Positions 1 through 8,267 of a stretch of 64,000 nt of DNA are shown here, in pieces; position 1 is the stretch's first letter, and each line of letters starts with the position of its first letter. The stretch is from the NCBI RefSeq assembly GCF_016924655.1, contig NZ_JAFFJU010000001.1, positions 124,001 through 188,000 on the forward strand, given 5' to 3'. Source of the DNA: Sphingomonas arenae. GTDB taxonomy: Bacteria > Pseudomonadota > Alphaproteobacteria > Sphingomonadales > Sphingomonadaceae. The translations under genes and the position numbers were made by a program. Below the pieces are notes generated by a model. The model ran no database searches, was not told the origin of the DNA, and saw nothing but the letters and a program-made list of their open reading frames with translations.

Positions 1-2
1 TC

Positions 3-1025
3 GCAGAGGCACGAGAGCACGCCAAAGCAGGTCGCCGAACCCTGCTGTTCGTGGACGAGATCCACCGCTTCAATCGCGCGCAGCAGGATGGATTCCTTCC
101 CTTTGTCGAAGACGGCACCGTAACCCTCGTCGGAGCTACCACGGAGAACCCGAGCTTCGAGCTGAACGCCGCGCTGCTTTCCCGCTGCCAGGTGCTGATC
201 CTGCGCCGCCTCGACCATGTCGCACTCTGCAGCCTCCTCGACCGTGCCGAGGACGTGGTCGGCCGAGCGCTTCCCCTCACTCCAGCGGCCCGGGATGCGC
301 TGGTCGCGAGCGCCGATGGCGACGGGCGGTTCCTGCTCAATCAGGCCGAAACGCTCTTCGACGTCGCGCTGGAGCAAGCGCTGGACCCAACGGCCCTCGC
401 CGCGTTCCTGCAGCGCCGGGTGGCAGTCTACGACAAGGACCGGGAGGGTCACTACAACCTCATTTCGGCCCTGCATAAAGGCTTGCGGGGGTCGGATCCG
501 CAGGCGGCGCTCTACTATCTCGCCCGGATGCTGACCGCGGGGGAGGAGCCGCTGTACGTCCTCCGCCGGCTGACACGGTTCGCTTCGGAGGATATTGGGC
601 TGGCCGATCCGCAGGCGCTTGTCCAGTGCCTCGCCGCCAAGGACGCCTATGATTTCCTCGGCTCTCCCGAAGGTGAGCTCGCGATCGTGCAGGCCTGTCT
701 CTATTGCGCAGTCGCGCCGAAATCGAACGCGGCCTACAAGGCGCAGAAAGCGGCATGGCGAAGCGCGAAGGATACTGGAAGCCTGATGCCGCCGAAGCAC
801 ATTCTGAACGCTCCGACGAAGCTGATGAAGGACATCGGGTACGGCCGCGGCTACGCCTATGATCATGACGAGCAGGCCGGCTTTTCGGGCCAAGATTACT
901 GGCCGGAAGGAATGAGTCCGCAACGTTTCTACGAGCCGACCGACCGCGGCTTTGAAGCCAAGGTTGCGGAACGGCTACGCTACTGGGCGGAGCTGCGCAG
1001 CGAACGGCGCAGCTCAGACGACTGA
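3..1025 (+). CDS. rarA: Replication-associated recombination protein RarA/MgsA, 5' end outside window
   Basis: This is the C-terminal 340 residues of a clamp-loader-like AAA+ ATPase that acts at stalled replication forks. The window opens just before Walker B (LLFVDEIHRF, residues 14-23 of the visible part). It continues through the family signature VGATTENPSF (sensor 1 region), an SRCQ arginine-finger segment, and the C-terminal tetramerisation region with EDIGLADP and KSNAAYKA. The Walker A part lies upstream of base 1. A good Shine-Dalgarno follows the stop, for the next gene. Identification rests on family motifs and is secure; only the 5' boundary is unknown. Confidence 0.93.
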   Translation, partial: AEAREHAKAGRRTLLFVDEIHRFNRAQQDGFLPFVEDGTVTLVGATTENPSFELNAALLSRCQVLILRRLDHVALCSLLDRAEDVVGRALPLTPAARDALVASADGDGRFLLNQAETLFDVALEQALDPTALAAFLQRRVAVYDKDREGHYNLISALHKGLRGSDPQAALYYLARMLTAGEEPLYVLRRLTRFASEDIGLADPQALVQCLAAKDAYDFLGSPEGELAIVQACLYCAVAPKSNAAYKAQKAAWRSAKDTGSLMPPKHILNAPTKLMKDIGYGRGYAYDHDEQAGFSGQDYWPEGMSPQRFYEPTDRGFEAKVAERLRYWAELRSERRSSDD

Positions 1026-1039
1026 ACAGGAGGGACCCG

Positions 1040-2359
1040 ATGTACAGAGACACCAGCCGATACTGGCAGGCGCAACTGATGGAATGGGGGCCAAAAATTG
1101 CCATTGCCCTCCTGATCCTGCTGATAACGTGGCTGGTGGCCCGCGCGGTCAAATGGGCGCTCGCCAAGGCGGTCTCCCGGACGCCCGCCCTGCAGAAGCA
1201 TACTCCGGGCGATCAGCATGAAACCATCGGTCACCAGCTCGGCACGATTGCCAAGCTGATCATCTGGCTCGTCGGCATCATGGCGGCGCTCCAGTTCCTC
1301 GGCATTGGTCAGATCCTGCAACCCATCAACCAGCTGACGACCGAGATCTTCGCCTTCCTCCCCCGCCTGATCGGTGCAGGGCTGATCTTCTTCATTGGCC
1401 TCATCGTCGCCCGTATCGTCCGCAAGCTGGTGGAAACGGTGCTTTCCGCCGCCAACGTCGACGGGTGGATGGCGCGCGCGGGACTTGGCGATCACCCGAG
1501 CACCGTGCGGCCGGATCCCGCGGCTGTTCCACCGGGCGCCGCTCCGGGACAGGGGCGCGCCACCTTCGCCCGGGCGGCCGGCATCCTGGTGTTCGCGTTC
1601 ATCATCATCCCGGTGGCCATTGCGGCGCTGCAGGTTCTCGGCATCGAGGCGATCAGTGGCCCTGCGATTCACATGCTGGATCAGATCAGCGCCGCTATTC
1701 CCCGGCTGCTGACTGCAGCCCTATGGCTCGGTATTGCCTTCATTGCCGCTCGCTTCCTGAAGACGATCATCGAGGGCATCCTGCCTCCGACGGGGTTTGA
1801 CGATGCGATCCGTTCGACCGGCATGGTGCCCGCCACCACGGCTCCATCCCGCATCGTGGCGAATGTCGCCTTCATTGCAATCATGCTGGCGGCGGCGATC
1901 GAGGCCGCACGGCAACTCGGCGGGGACGCGATCGCCGGCTTCCTGTTCCAGGTGACGGAACTGGGCGGTAAGGTGATCTTCGGGACGCTGATCATCGTGG
2001 CAGGCATCTTCCTCGCCCGGGTGCTCGCCAACCTGGTCGGCTCCAGCACCGGCGAGGGAGGCTACGCCCAAACGATCGTGCGCTACGCGATCATCGCGCT
2101 GTTCACCGCAATCGGCCTCACCTTCATGGGCCTGGCCAACGAAATCGTGATCCTCGCGTTCGGCCTGATCCTGGGCTCGGCCGCGATCGCCACGGCCCTC
2201 GCCTTCGGCCTGGGCGGCAGGGAAGCGGCGGGACGCATTCTCTCCCACTATGCGGACAGGATCGAGCAGGGCCGCTCGGGCACGGTCAGCCCTCCCCGTC
2301 CGCCGCGGCTGAAGGGAACCACGCCTCCGCCGTCCGATGACGGTCCCACCCTGGTGTGA
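1040..2359 (+). CDS. Conserved TM-helix-repeat membrane protein (CmpX/MscS-like)
   Basis: A 439-residue polytopic inner-membrane protein starting behind a strong AGGAGGGA ribosome site. It has about ten hydrophobic segments in an internally repeated pattern: helix, then a FLPRLIGAGLIFFIG-type glycine-rich helix, repeated near residues 100-125, 215-245 and 310-335. This is the conserved TM-helix repeat found in CmpX-like proteins related to small mechanosensitive channels. The C-terminus carries FGLILGSAAIATALAFGLGG, resembling the MscS pore-lining helix, then a polar tail. There is no large MscS cytoplasmic beta domain, so channel activity is inference. It overlaps the next gene by four bases (GTGA), implying co-translation. 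Confidence 0.7.
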   Translation: MYRDTSRYWQAQLMEWGPKIAIALLILLITWLVARAVKWALAKAVSRTPALQKHTPGDQHETIGHQLGTIAKLIIWLVGIMAALQFLGIGQILQPINQLTTEIFAFLPRLIGAGLIFFIGLIVARIVRKLVETVLSAANVDGWMARAGLGDHPSTVRPDPAAVPPGAAPGQGRATFARAAGILVFAFIIIPVAIAALQVLGIEAISGPAIHMLDQISAAIPRLLTAALWLGIAFIAARFLKTIIEGILPPTGFDDAIRSTGMVPATTAPSRIVANVAFIAIMLAAAIEAARQLGGDAIAGFLFQVTELGGKVIFGTLIIVAGIFLARVLANLVGSSTGEGGYAQTIVRYAIIALFTAIGLTFMGLANEIVILAFGLILGSAAIATALAFGLGGREAAGRILSHYADRIEQGRSGTVSPPRPPRLKGTTPPPSDDGPTLV

Positions 2360-3207
2360 CGGGGCGCTTCACGGCCTTCGTCGCGATCGACTGGTCGGGA
2401 GCGAAAGGGCGTCGCCACAAGGGCATCGCGATCGCGGAAGCGCGGGATTCTGGTGCCCCGCGCCTGGTACGTCCCGGCCACGTCTGGTCACGCGAGGAGG
2501 TCGCCGACTGGCTGCTCCACAAGGGCGCGCGGGAGCCAACCTTGTTTGGCTTCGACTTCAGCTTCGCGCCACCCTTTGCGGAGCGCGGGGCCTATCTGCC
2601 GGGTGAACGAAACGTGCCGAAGTCCGCCCGGGAGTTCTGGGCTTATGTCGATGCGAAGGCTCCGGACGAGGATCTCGGCGCCACCTCCTTCCTGGAGCAA
2701 GTCCACCGCCGGCATTTCTACTTCGGCATTGCGGACGGCACGAAGGCCGACTTTGTCCACTTCCGGCAGTGCGATGCGCGGCTGAACGCGCAGGGCGGGC
2801 GCAAGACCGCAAGCGCCTATGATGCGATTGGGGCAGCGCAGGTCGCGAAGGCGAGCTTCTCGGGCATGCGCCTGCTCCACCGCATCGATCCGCACATCGC
2901 GATCTGGCCGATGGACGACCTACCCGTGACCGGCAGCGCGGTCGTCGAGATCTACACGAGAATTTATCTGCGCAATGCCGGACTGCCTGGAACCAAGCTG
3001 CGCACCCGCGCGGATCTCAATCGCGCCCTTGCTGGTCTGGCCAGCCCTCCGGCACGGCTCCGGTTCGAGCCGAACGATCACCAGACCGACGCGCTCGTGA
3101 CGGCAGCCGGGATGCGGGCACATTCCCGAAATCCCGACTCCTTTTCACCGGAAGGCCTCACCGCAGAGCTTGCGCGCACCGAAGGGTGGACCTTCGGCAT
3201 CACCTGA
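2356..3207 (+). CDS. Conserved hypothetical protein, possible RNase H-like/actin-like fold
   Basis: A 283-residue soluble protein with a GTG start overlapping the preceding stop. It opens with FVAIDWSGAKG, an acidic beta-strand motif typical of RNase H-like/actin-like folds (compare the DUF429 group). It has further conserved acidic patches at FGFDFSF (about residue 65) and NDHQTDALVTAAGM near residue 250, where an Asp-rich helix would complete such an active site. The pattern suggests a metal-dependent nuclease or nucleotide-binding protein, but no family could be assigned by eye. It has no signal peptide or membrane segment. It is followed by a convergent gene. Confidence 0.5.
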   Translation: MTGRFTAFVAIDWSGAKGRRHKGIAIAEARDSGAPRLVRPGHVWSREEVADWLLHKGAREPTLFGFDFSFAPPFAERGAYLPGERNVPKSAREFWAYVDAKAPDEDLGATSFLEQVHRRHFYFGIADGTKADFVHFRQCDARLNAQGGRKTASAYDAIGAAQVAKASFSGMRLLHRIDPHIAIWPMDDLPVTGSAVVEIYTRIYLRNAGLPGTKLRTRADLNRALAGLASPPARLRFEPNDHQTDALVTAAGMRAHSRNPDSFSPEGLTAELARTEGWTFGIT

Positions 3208-3221
3208 CCTGAAGCCGTCCG

Positions 3222-3521
3222 TCAGAGTGCGTAGGGACGCCCCTCTTCGATCCGGCTGATCGTCTTCATATTCTCGACCCGGATCATGTCCGGAATCAGG
3301 AACGCATCGATCAGCCACCAGACCCCGAGAACAACCCAGCCCAGAAACAAGGGAATCCAGCCCAGCAGGCCCAGCAGAAGTTGCGCAATAGCTGAGCCAG
3401 TCCGACCCAAGTAGAAACGGTGAGCACCAAAGCCACCGAGGAAGAACCAGAGCAGATAACTCGCGCCCGTTGACTTCTTGTTGGCCTCGAAAACAAGTTG
3501 CTGTTTAAGACTTTGATCCAT
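3222..3521 (-). CDS. TM2 domain membrane protein
   Basis: A 99-residue protein with the TM2 arrangement: a short cytoplasmic N-terminus, helix 1 (YLLWFFLGGFGAHRFYLG, residues 22-39), a short turn, then helix 2 in WIPLFLGWVVLGVWWLIDAFLIP. The GAHRFYLGRTG and WWLIDAF elements are the conserved core of the family. TM2 proteins are small envelope proteins of unknown biochemical role. It converges on the gene before it. Confidence 0.85.
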   Translation of the reverse strand: MDQSLKQQLVFEANKKSTGASYLLWFFLGGFGAHRFYLGRTGSAIAQLLLGLLGWIPLFLGWVVLGVWWLIDAFLIPDMIRVENMKTISRIEEGRPYAL

Positions 3522-3662
3522 CGTGCTCCCCTGTTCGCAAAGCAGAATGGTTCAAGGCTCACGACCGAGCAAGCGTTTTTGTCCTAACAGAAAGTTACCA
3601 TTCCTGCGCTTAACCGGACTGGACGTCCGGCGGCAACTGACGCAATAGCGTCGCAGCGGACG

Positions 3663-3735
3663 GCCGGTTTAGCTCAGCTGGTAGAGCAGCGGTTTTGTAA
3701 ACCGAAGGTCGCGGGTTCGAATCCTGCAACCGGCA
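3663..3735 (+). tRNA. tRNA-Thr (anticodon TGT)
   Basis: A complete 73-nt cloverleaf. The acceptor strands GCCGGTT/AACCGGC are fully paired, the D stem is GCTC/GAGC, and the anticodon loop TTTGTAA sits on a GCGGT/ACCGA stem with one mismatch at the outer pair. The variable loop is AGGTC, and the T arm is GCGGG-TTCGAAT-CCTGC. The discriminator base is A. CC follows but the 3'-CCA is not fully encoded. The TGT anticodon reads ACA/ACG threonine codons. Confidence 0.95.
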
Positions 3736-3739
3736 CCGC

Positions 3740-4045
3740 TCACGCAGCCTCCAGAACGCGCTCCTCGCTGTTGTCCGCGTTCGCAATCGCGACCGGCCCT
3801 GCGGCAGAGGTCGTCTGCGCCGCAGCGGAAGCGATCCGCCGATCCGGGAACAGCAGGCGGGAGGCAAGCACGACTAGCCCAAGAGCAGCGTAGATTCCGA
3901 CCGCCCACACTGGTGCGAAGATGATCATCGTGCCGAGCGGCACGCGCAGGAAGTTCGGGTTGAAACCGAGGTCCTCGCCGAGGCCCTCGCACACACCGAA
4001 GATCGTGTCGTTCCGCAGGAACAGGTTGGTCTTCTCGCTCGCCAT
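3740..4045 (-). CDS. PspC-domain small membrane protein
   Basis: A 101-residue protein; the ATG at 4045 is chosen because it has an upstream GGAGT ribosome site and removes an implausible N-terminal extension. Residues 1-35 hold the PspC signature (NLFLRNDTIFGVCEGLGEDLGFNP), followed by one hydrophobic segment (MIIFAPVWAVGIYAALGLVVLASRLLF) and an Ala-rich polar tail. PspC domains occur in envelope-stress proteins. A second PspC protein lies in the psp operon at 6838, so this is a free-standing paralogue. Its 3' end abuts the tRNA-Thr gene. Confidence 0.8.
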   Translation of the reverse strand: MASEKTNLFLRNDTIFGVCEGLGEDLGFNPNFLRVPLGTMIIFAPVWAVGIYAALGLVVLASRLLFPDRRIASAAAQTTSAAGPVAIANADNSEERVLEAA

Positions 4046-4439
4046 TTCAAACTCCTCACCGGACCGCCACCCGGCGGCGGCCCTCGTGCATTCTACCAAG
4101 CAGGGATTGTGCCAATTGGGCGAACGCCCCGTTTCCCAGTAGGTTGGCATTGCCGGCTTCTCCTTCAAGCCACTCAGGAGAAGCGCAGCTGCCGATTAGT
4201 TGGGATAATTGACCAACCCGTTACACGCGCGGTCCAATCAACCAGCAATGCTGAATCTTCGATGAGCGGGCGAGCCGCATGTCTTGTTCGACCTGTGGGG
4301 GCAGGCGGAGATGCTCCGCCTTCCAGCGCGTCGAGCGCTCGACGGAGCTTTTCCCTCGACGAACCCCCGACTCCCATTTGCGATGTTGTAACATCAAAGC
4401 TAGACGGCCCTTCAACCGTGATTCTTCGATGCGAGTGCC
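4046..4439. other. Intergenic region between the PspC paralogue and the TonB-dependent receptor
   Basis: A 394-bp gap with no convincing gene; frames that stay open here show no family motif and overlap the receptor start. It must hold the promoters of the leftward PspC gene and the rightward receptor. A short GTTGG/CCAAC inverted repeat around 4200-4219 and the Zur-box-like palindrome at 4382-4395 are the only structured elements I see. Confidence 0.6.
4382..4395. promoter_or_regulatory. Candidate Zur operator upstream of the TonB-dependent receptor
   Basis: GATGTTGTAACATC is a perfect inverted repeat (GATGTT/AACATC around GT) 45 bp before the receptor start. It matches the ATGTTATAACAT-type core reported for alphaproteobacterial zinc-uptake regulator (Zur) sites in all but one central base. 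With zinc present Zur would repress. The assignment is inferred from sequence and from the receptor's similarity to the ZnuD group. Confidence 0.55.
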
Positions 4440-6524
4440 ATGTCCACGTCACTGATCCTTGCTGCCCTCCTCGCCCAACAGTCAGATCCCGAGGCGGTGG
4501 CATCGCAGGCGCTAAATGCCGCTCGCCAACCCAATGCGGGCGATCACCATCCGGAAGACAGCCGCGCCATCGTGATCACCAGCGTCCGGCGCAACCGGGA
4601 AGATGTGCTTGGGGGCGTCTCGGTCCTGTCCTCCGAAACACTTGCCCGTGAGGTGAGGTCCACGATCGGCGAGACCCTCGCCAGCCAGCCGGGTGTCAGC
4701 GCCACGAGCTTTGGACCGAACGCTTCCCGCCCGATCATTCGCGGGCTTGGCGGCGACCGGATCCGGGTGCTGACGGACGGCATCGGGAGCCTCGATGTCT
4801 CCACCACCAGTGCGGACCATGCCGTCGCCATCAATCCGCTGACGGCCGAGCGGATCGAGGTTCTGCGCGGCCCGGCGGCCTTGCTGTTCGGAAGCAATGC
4901 GGTGGGCGGCGTGGTGAACGTGATCGACTCGCGCATCCCCCGGAATGAGCCTGAGCGCCCCGTACATGTCGACGCGATCGGCACACTCGGCAGCGCGGCA
5001 GACGAGCGCGGAGCCAACCTGACGGTGGACGTCCCTCTGTGGAGCAAGCTCGTCCTCCACGGCGACGCAAGCTGGACCAAGACAGAGGATCTCGAGATCG
5101 GAGGTCATGTCCTGAGCCGTTCGTTGCGGGAGCAGGCACGGGCCAGCACGGAGCCGGAGATTCGGGAGCTCGCCGACTTCAAGGACGTCCTGGCCAACAG
5201 TGCCGCAGAGCAATCGGAGCTCGCGGGCGGCCTGGCCTGGGTGGACGGCGCTCTCAACGTCGGCTTCGCAGTGAGCCGGCTGGACAATCTCTATGGCGTT
5301 CCGGTTCGTTACAGCTTCGACCCGTCGATCGAAGCGGAGCAGGTCCGGATCGATCTGAAGCAGACCCGCTACGACGCACGGGCGGAAATCCCGCTTGCGG
5401 GATTCGTCGAGCAACTTCGAGTGCGCGCCGGCGCCATCGACTACCGACATGACGAACTCGAAGAAACGGGCGAGATCGGGTCCAGCTTCTTCTCCAAGGG
5501 CGCGGAAGGACGCGTGGAAGCGGTCCAGCGTACTGTCGACGGCTGGGGCGGCGCGTTTGGTGCGCAATATCTGAACCGAAAGGTGCGGATCCGCGGCGAG
5601 GAGAAGTTCCTGCCTGACAACCGCCAGCGGCAGACCGGTCTGTTCGCCCTGCAGCACCTTGATCGCGGGGCGCTCCGCCTCGAGGCTGGCGGCCGAATCG
5701 AGTTTCACCGCCTGACTGCGCGGGAAGATGGGGATCTGGGGACCCCTGCGGTGAGCCGGCGCTTCACCAGCTTCTCAGGTTCGGTCGGCGGTACCTATGC
5801 GGTCGGTGCCGGAGTCCGCGCCGGTCTCAACCTCTCATATACCGAGCGCGCCCCCTCCCCCGACGAACTGTTCGCCAACGGACCCCATGCCGGAACGCAG
5901 GCCTTCGAGATCGGCAACACGGAGTTTGGCAAGGAGCAAAGTGTGGGGATCGAGGCGACCCTCCGCCGCGCGGCCGGCCCCTTCACCTTCGCAGCCAGCC
6001 TTTACCATACCCGCTTCGGGGACTTCATCTATCTCGCACCCACCGGCGAGATCGAGGACGATTTGCCAGTCTACCAGTATCGCCAGAGCCGCGCCCGCTT
6101 CACCGGCTTCGAAGTCGAGGCCAGAGCCGAGGCTGGACAGGCTGCCGGCGTTGACTGGAGCCTTGAGGGTGTAGCCGACTATGTCCGCGCAACCGTGCGG
6201 AACTTCGGCCCGGCCCCGCAGATCCCACCGTTGCGTCTGCTCGGGGCGGTCGAGGGCCGCAGGGGCAGCTTGGATGGGCGCCTAGAGGTCGAACATAGTT
6301 TCGCGCAGCGGCGCAACGCTCCAGTTGAAACAGAGACAAACGCCTTCACTCTCGTGAATGCGTCGCTGAATTGGCGTCCGTTGCCCGAGCGCCCCGAGCT
6401 GACCCTTGGATTGGCCGCGAACAACCTCTTCGACGTCAACGCCCGTCGCCACACGAGCTTGCTGAAGGACTACGCGCCCCTCGCCGGTCGCGACTTCCGA
6501 TTGACCGCCCGCTTCGCCTACTGA
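4440..6524 (+). CDS. TonB-dependent outer-membrane receptor, ZnuD-like (putative zinc uptake)
   Basis: A 694-residue TonB-dependent receptor. A short hydrophobic leader (SLILAALLAQQ) precedes a TonB-box-like IVITSVRR. The plug is at about residues 55-160, with IRGLGGDRIRVLTDGI, IEVLRGPAALLFGSNAVGGVVNVID and related elements, then a 22-strand-type barrel ending in FRLTARFAY with a terminal aromatic. The plug and barrel style resembles the ZnuD zinc-receptor branch, and a Zur-like palindrome precedes the gene. Substrate assignment is therefore inference from similarity plus regulation; a cobalamin or siderophore receptor is the alternative. The leader is unusually short, so the start may be misplaced. 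It ends at a strong bidirectional terminator. Confidence 0.8.
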   Translation: MSTSLILAALLAQQSDPEAVASQALNAARQPNAGDHHPEDSRAIVITSVRRNREDVLGGVSVLSSETLAREVRSTIGETLASQPGVSATSFGPNASRPIIRGLGGDRIRVLTDGIGSLDVSTTSADHAVAINPLTAERIEVLRGPAALLFGSNAVGGVVNVIDSRIPRNEPERPVHVDAIGTLGSAADERGANLTVDVPLWSKLVLHGDASWTKTEDLEIGGHVLSRSLREQARASTEPEIRELADFKDVLANSAAEQSELAGGLAWVDGALNVGFAVSRLDNLYGVPVRYSFDPSIEAEQVRIDLKQTRYDARAEIPLAGFVEQLRVRAGAIDYRHDELEETGEIGSSFFSKGAEGRVEAVQRTVDGWGGAFGAQYLNRKVRIRGEEKFLPDNRQRQTGLFALQHLDRGALRLEAGGRIEFHRLTAREDGDLGTPAVSRRFTSFSGSVGGTYAVGAGVRAGLNLSYTERAPSPDELFANGPHAGTQAFEIGNTEFGKEQSVGIEATLRRAAGPFTFAASLYHTRFGDFIYLAPTGEIEDDLPVYQYRQSRARFTGFEVEARAEAGQAAGVDWSLEGVADYVRATVRNFGPAPQIPPLRLLGAVEGRRGSLDGRLEVEHSFAQRRNAPVETETNAFTLVNASLNWRPLPERPELTLGLAANNLFDVNARRHTSLLKDYAPLAGRDFRLTARFAY

Positions 6525-6528
6525 CGCG

Positions 6529-6562
6529 ACAAGGGCGGCCCTGAGGGGAGGACCGCCCTTGT
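6529..6562. terminator. Bidirectional hairpin terminator
   Basis: ACAAGGGCGG pairs perfectly with CCGCCCTTGT (6553-6562) around a 14-nt loop, just after the receptor stop and 40 bp beyond the 3' end of the converging psp operon. The weak T-tracts on both sides suit termination from either direction. Confidence 0.75.
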
Positions 6563-6601
6563 TTGCCGTCGCGGGATGAACGACGGCCTTGTGCCCGCTC
6601 C

Positions 6602-6841
6602 CTAGTAGTCGATCCCGGCAGCAATCGCCTCGAGCTTGCGGACGCGTTCCCGAAGGTCCGCGATCTCGATCCGCCCTCCGGCAACCGGGGCGGAAGGCTC
6701 GCGCTCGTGGCTCGCCCCAGCCAGCTCCATCTTCTTGAGTTCCAGCCAGCCCTGCCAGCCCTTGAGAGCCGCGATCGTGGCGACCACGAGTCCGGCGAGA
6801 GACAAGATGCCAATGGCGAGAATGCTTTCGGCGCCCATCAT
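6602..6841 (-). CDS. PspB-like small membrane protein, last gene of psp operon
   Basis: A 79-residue protein with one N-terminal membrane helix (ILAIGILSLAGLVVATIAAL), a short basic/acidic linker, and a C-terminal coiled-coil (IEIADLRERVRKLEAIAAGI). The layout matches PspB, an inner-membrane partner of PspC in the phage-shock response, and its start overlaps the pspC stop by four bases (ATGA). Sequence identity to enterobacterial PspB is not obvious, so the call rests on topology and operon position. Confidence 0.6.
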   Translation of the reverse strand: MMGAESILAIGILSLAGLVVATIAALKGWQGWLELKKMELAGASHEREPSAPVAGGRIEIADLRERVRKLEAIAAGIDY

Positions 6842-7236
6842 TTCGTGTCCTCCTTCCTCAGGGCCTCGATCTCACGAGCGAGGTCGTCATTCTGGCTGTT
6901 CAGGTGATGGTCGATGGCCATCAGCCTGCGGTCGGTTTCATCGAGCTTGGTGCGCACGTCGTGGATCGAATGGCGGCTCTGCCCGACCTCTTCCATCCGC
7001 TCGAACTCGCTCCCGGCCCGCTGGCGACGGTGGCGCTGCGCCGCGCCGCCGATCACACCGACAATGATGTAGGCGATCAGCGCCTGCCACACGGTGACGA
7101 AGGTGAGCAGTGGAACCGCGATCCAGGCAATGCGGATGAAAGTCGGGTCGATCCCGAAGTGATTGCCCAACCCCGAGCAGACCCCGAGAAGCTTCCGCTC
7201 GCGCCGGTCAATGGTGAAGAATGGCTTGTTTTCCAT
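6838..7236 (-). CDS. pspC: Phage-shock protein C-like membrane protein
   Basis: About 132 residues. The PspC domain covers residues 1-65 (RRERKLLGVCSGLGNHFGIDPTFIR) with a membrane helix (VPLLTFVTVWQALIAYIIVGVIGG), followed by a basic stretch and a C-terminal coiled coil (KLDETDRRLMAIDHHL). It would sense envelope stress and engage PspA. The ATG at 7236 is preferred; a second in-frame ATG at 7248 is possible but poorly spaced. It lies immediately after pspA and before the pspB-like gene. Confidence 0.85.
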   Translation of the reverse strand: MENKPFFTIDRRERKLLGVCSGLGNHFGIDPTFIRIAWIAVPLLTFVTVWQALIAYIIVGVIGGAAQRHRRQRAGSEFERMEEVGQSRHSIHDVRTKLDETDRRLMAIDHHLNSQNDDLAREIEALRKEDTK

Positions 7237-7250
7237 GATCCTGCTCATCC

Positions 7251-8030
7251 CTAATTGAGCCGGCGACCAAGCGCCGTCTTCATAGCTGCCAGTTCCGCCT
7301 CGATCGCCTGGTCGGTCTTCAGGGCGGCAAGTTCGTCCTCGTGGTTACCGAGTGCAAGAGCGTCGGCGCGGCCTTCCGCCACGTCGGCCCGGCGCTCGAG
7401 CCGTTCGAACTGCGCGAAGGCTTCGGCTGTGCGCGAGCCGTTCAGCAGTTCCGCCGCGCGCGCCCGGTTCATCGCTCCGTCCATGCGGGTGGCAATGGCA
7501 TGCTGCCGGCCCCGTGCCTCCCGCAGCTTGCCTTGCAGCTTTGTGATGTCCGCGTCGTAAGCGCGACAGGTGGTTGCAACGACCTCCAGTTCTCGTTCAA
7601 GGCTGCACGCCAGGTTCGCAGCCTTGTGGCGCTCGCCCAGAGCGGCCTTGGCAAGGTCCTCGCGCCCTTTCTCGAGGGCGAGTTCCGCCTTGCCCGCCCA
7701 GTCCGACTGGATCGTCTCGAGGCGCCGGACGGTAGCCTTGATCTCCTTGGCGTCGGCAATCGCCCGTGCCGCCGATGCGCGGACCTCCACCAGCGTCTCC
7801 TCCATCTCGAGGATGATCATGCGGATCATGCGGGCGGGGTCCTCGGCGCGGTCGAGCATGGCGCCCATATTCGCCGCCATGATGTCGCCCAAGCGGCTGA
7901 ACGTCGGGCTGGCGAAGAAGGCCGCAACTGGAGCAAAGCGGGATTCCGTCCGGACCCGCTGCGGTTCCGCCGCCATCGGCTCCAGCCGGATGGCACGATC
8001 GGGAACCCGAGCTTCCAGCGGCTCAAGCAT
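7251..8030 (-). CDS. pspA: Phage-shock protein A (PspA/IM30 family), N-terminally extended
   Basis: A 259-residue, almost entirely alpha-helical coiled-coil protein. The PspA signature FSRLGDIMAANMGAMLDRAEDP begins only near residue 44; it is followed by the long DTLVEVRASAARAIAD-type helix and an Arg/Glu-rich hairpin. PspA binds stressed inner membrane and restrains the PspF activator. Enterobacterial PspA begins directly at this signature, so about 43 residues are extra. No ATG lies right before the signature in frame, so the extension seems real or an internal start further in (residue 19) is used. The start overlaps the small upstream peptide gene. Confidence 0.9.
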   Translation of the reverse strand: MLEPLEARVPDRAIRLEPMAAEPQRVRTESRFAPVAAFFASPTFSRLGDIMAANMGAMLDRAEDPARMIRMIILEMEETLVEVRASAARAIADAKEIKATVRRLETIQSDWAGKAELALEKGREDLAKAALGERHKAANLACSLERELEVVATTCRAYDADITKLQGKLREARGRQHAIATRMDGAMNRARAAELLNGSRTAEAFAQFERLERRADVAEGRADALALGNHEDELAALKTDQAIEAELAAMKTALGRRLN

Positions 8031-8148
8031 GGGTGATCGCCATGAGGTCGATAGTGGCAGCCTGCGCCGGAGCGAGGGTGGTGCCCATGATGACCGTGCT
8101 CACCAGGATCGCGGCGATCGCAGCGAAGAGCGACGACTTGGCGTACAT
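8023..8148 (-). CDS. 41-residue exported peptide overlapping pspA
   Basis: A small ORF reading ATG at 8148 to TGA at 8023, behind a good GGGAGAAG ribosome site. It encodes a basic start (MYAKSS), a hydrophobic core (LFAAIAAILVSTVIMGTTL) and an APAQA-A signal-peptidase-like site, leaving a mature part of only about 11 residues. Its stop lies eight bases inside the pspA start, so it is the first gene of the psp operon and may couple translation to pspA. The function is unknown; a leader/regulatory peptide or a tiny envelope sensor are both possible. Confidence 0.6.
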   Translation of the reverse strand: MYAKSSLFAAIAAILVSTVIMGTTLAPAQAATIDLMAITHA

Positions 8149-8198
8149 TTCATCTTCTCCCTGTCACCCGCAGTGTTGGGCGGGTTTCGGGATGATCT

Positions 8199-8216
8199 AT
8201 ACAAAGGCCGTGCCAA
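8199..8216 (-). promoter_or_regulatory. Sigma-54 (-24/-12) promoter of the psp operon
   Basis: Read on the minus strand the sequence is TTGGCACGGCCTTTGTA, matching the sigma-54 consensus TGGCACG-N4-TTGCA except for GT instead of GC at -12. It lies about 50 bp before the peptide gene. Sigma-54 control through the PspF activator is known for psp operons. Confidence 0.75.
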
Positions 8217-8267
8217 TTCCGGTTTTCCGCCGTTTTCTGAACGAATCGTCAGGATTGGATGAGCCGT

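Noticed and set aside
4512-5708. A 398-codon frame antisense to the TonB-dependent receptor
   Set aside because: No recognisable motif and entirely opposite a gene with clear plug and barrel signatures; typical of GC-rich shadow frames.
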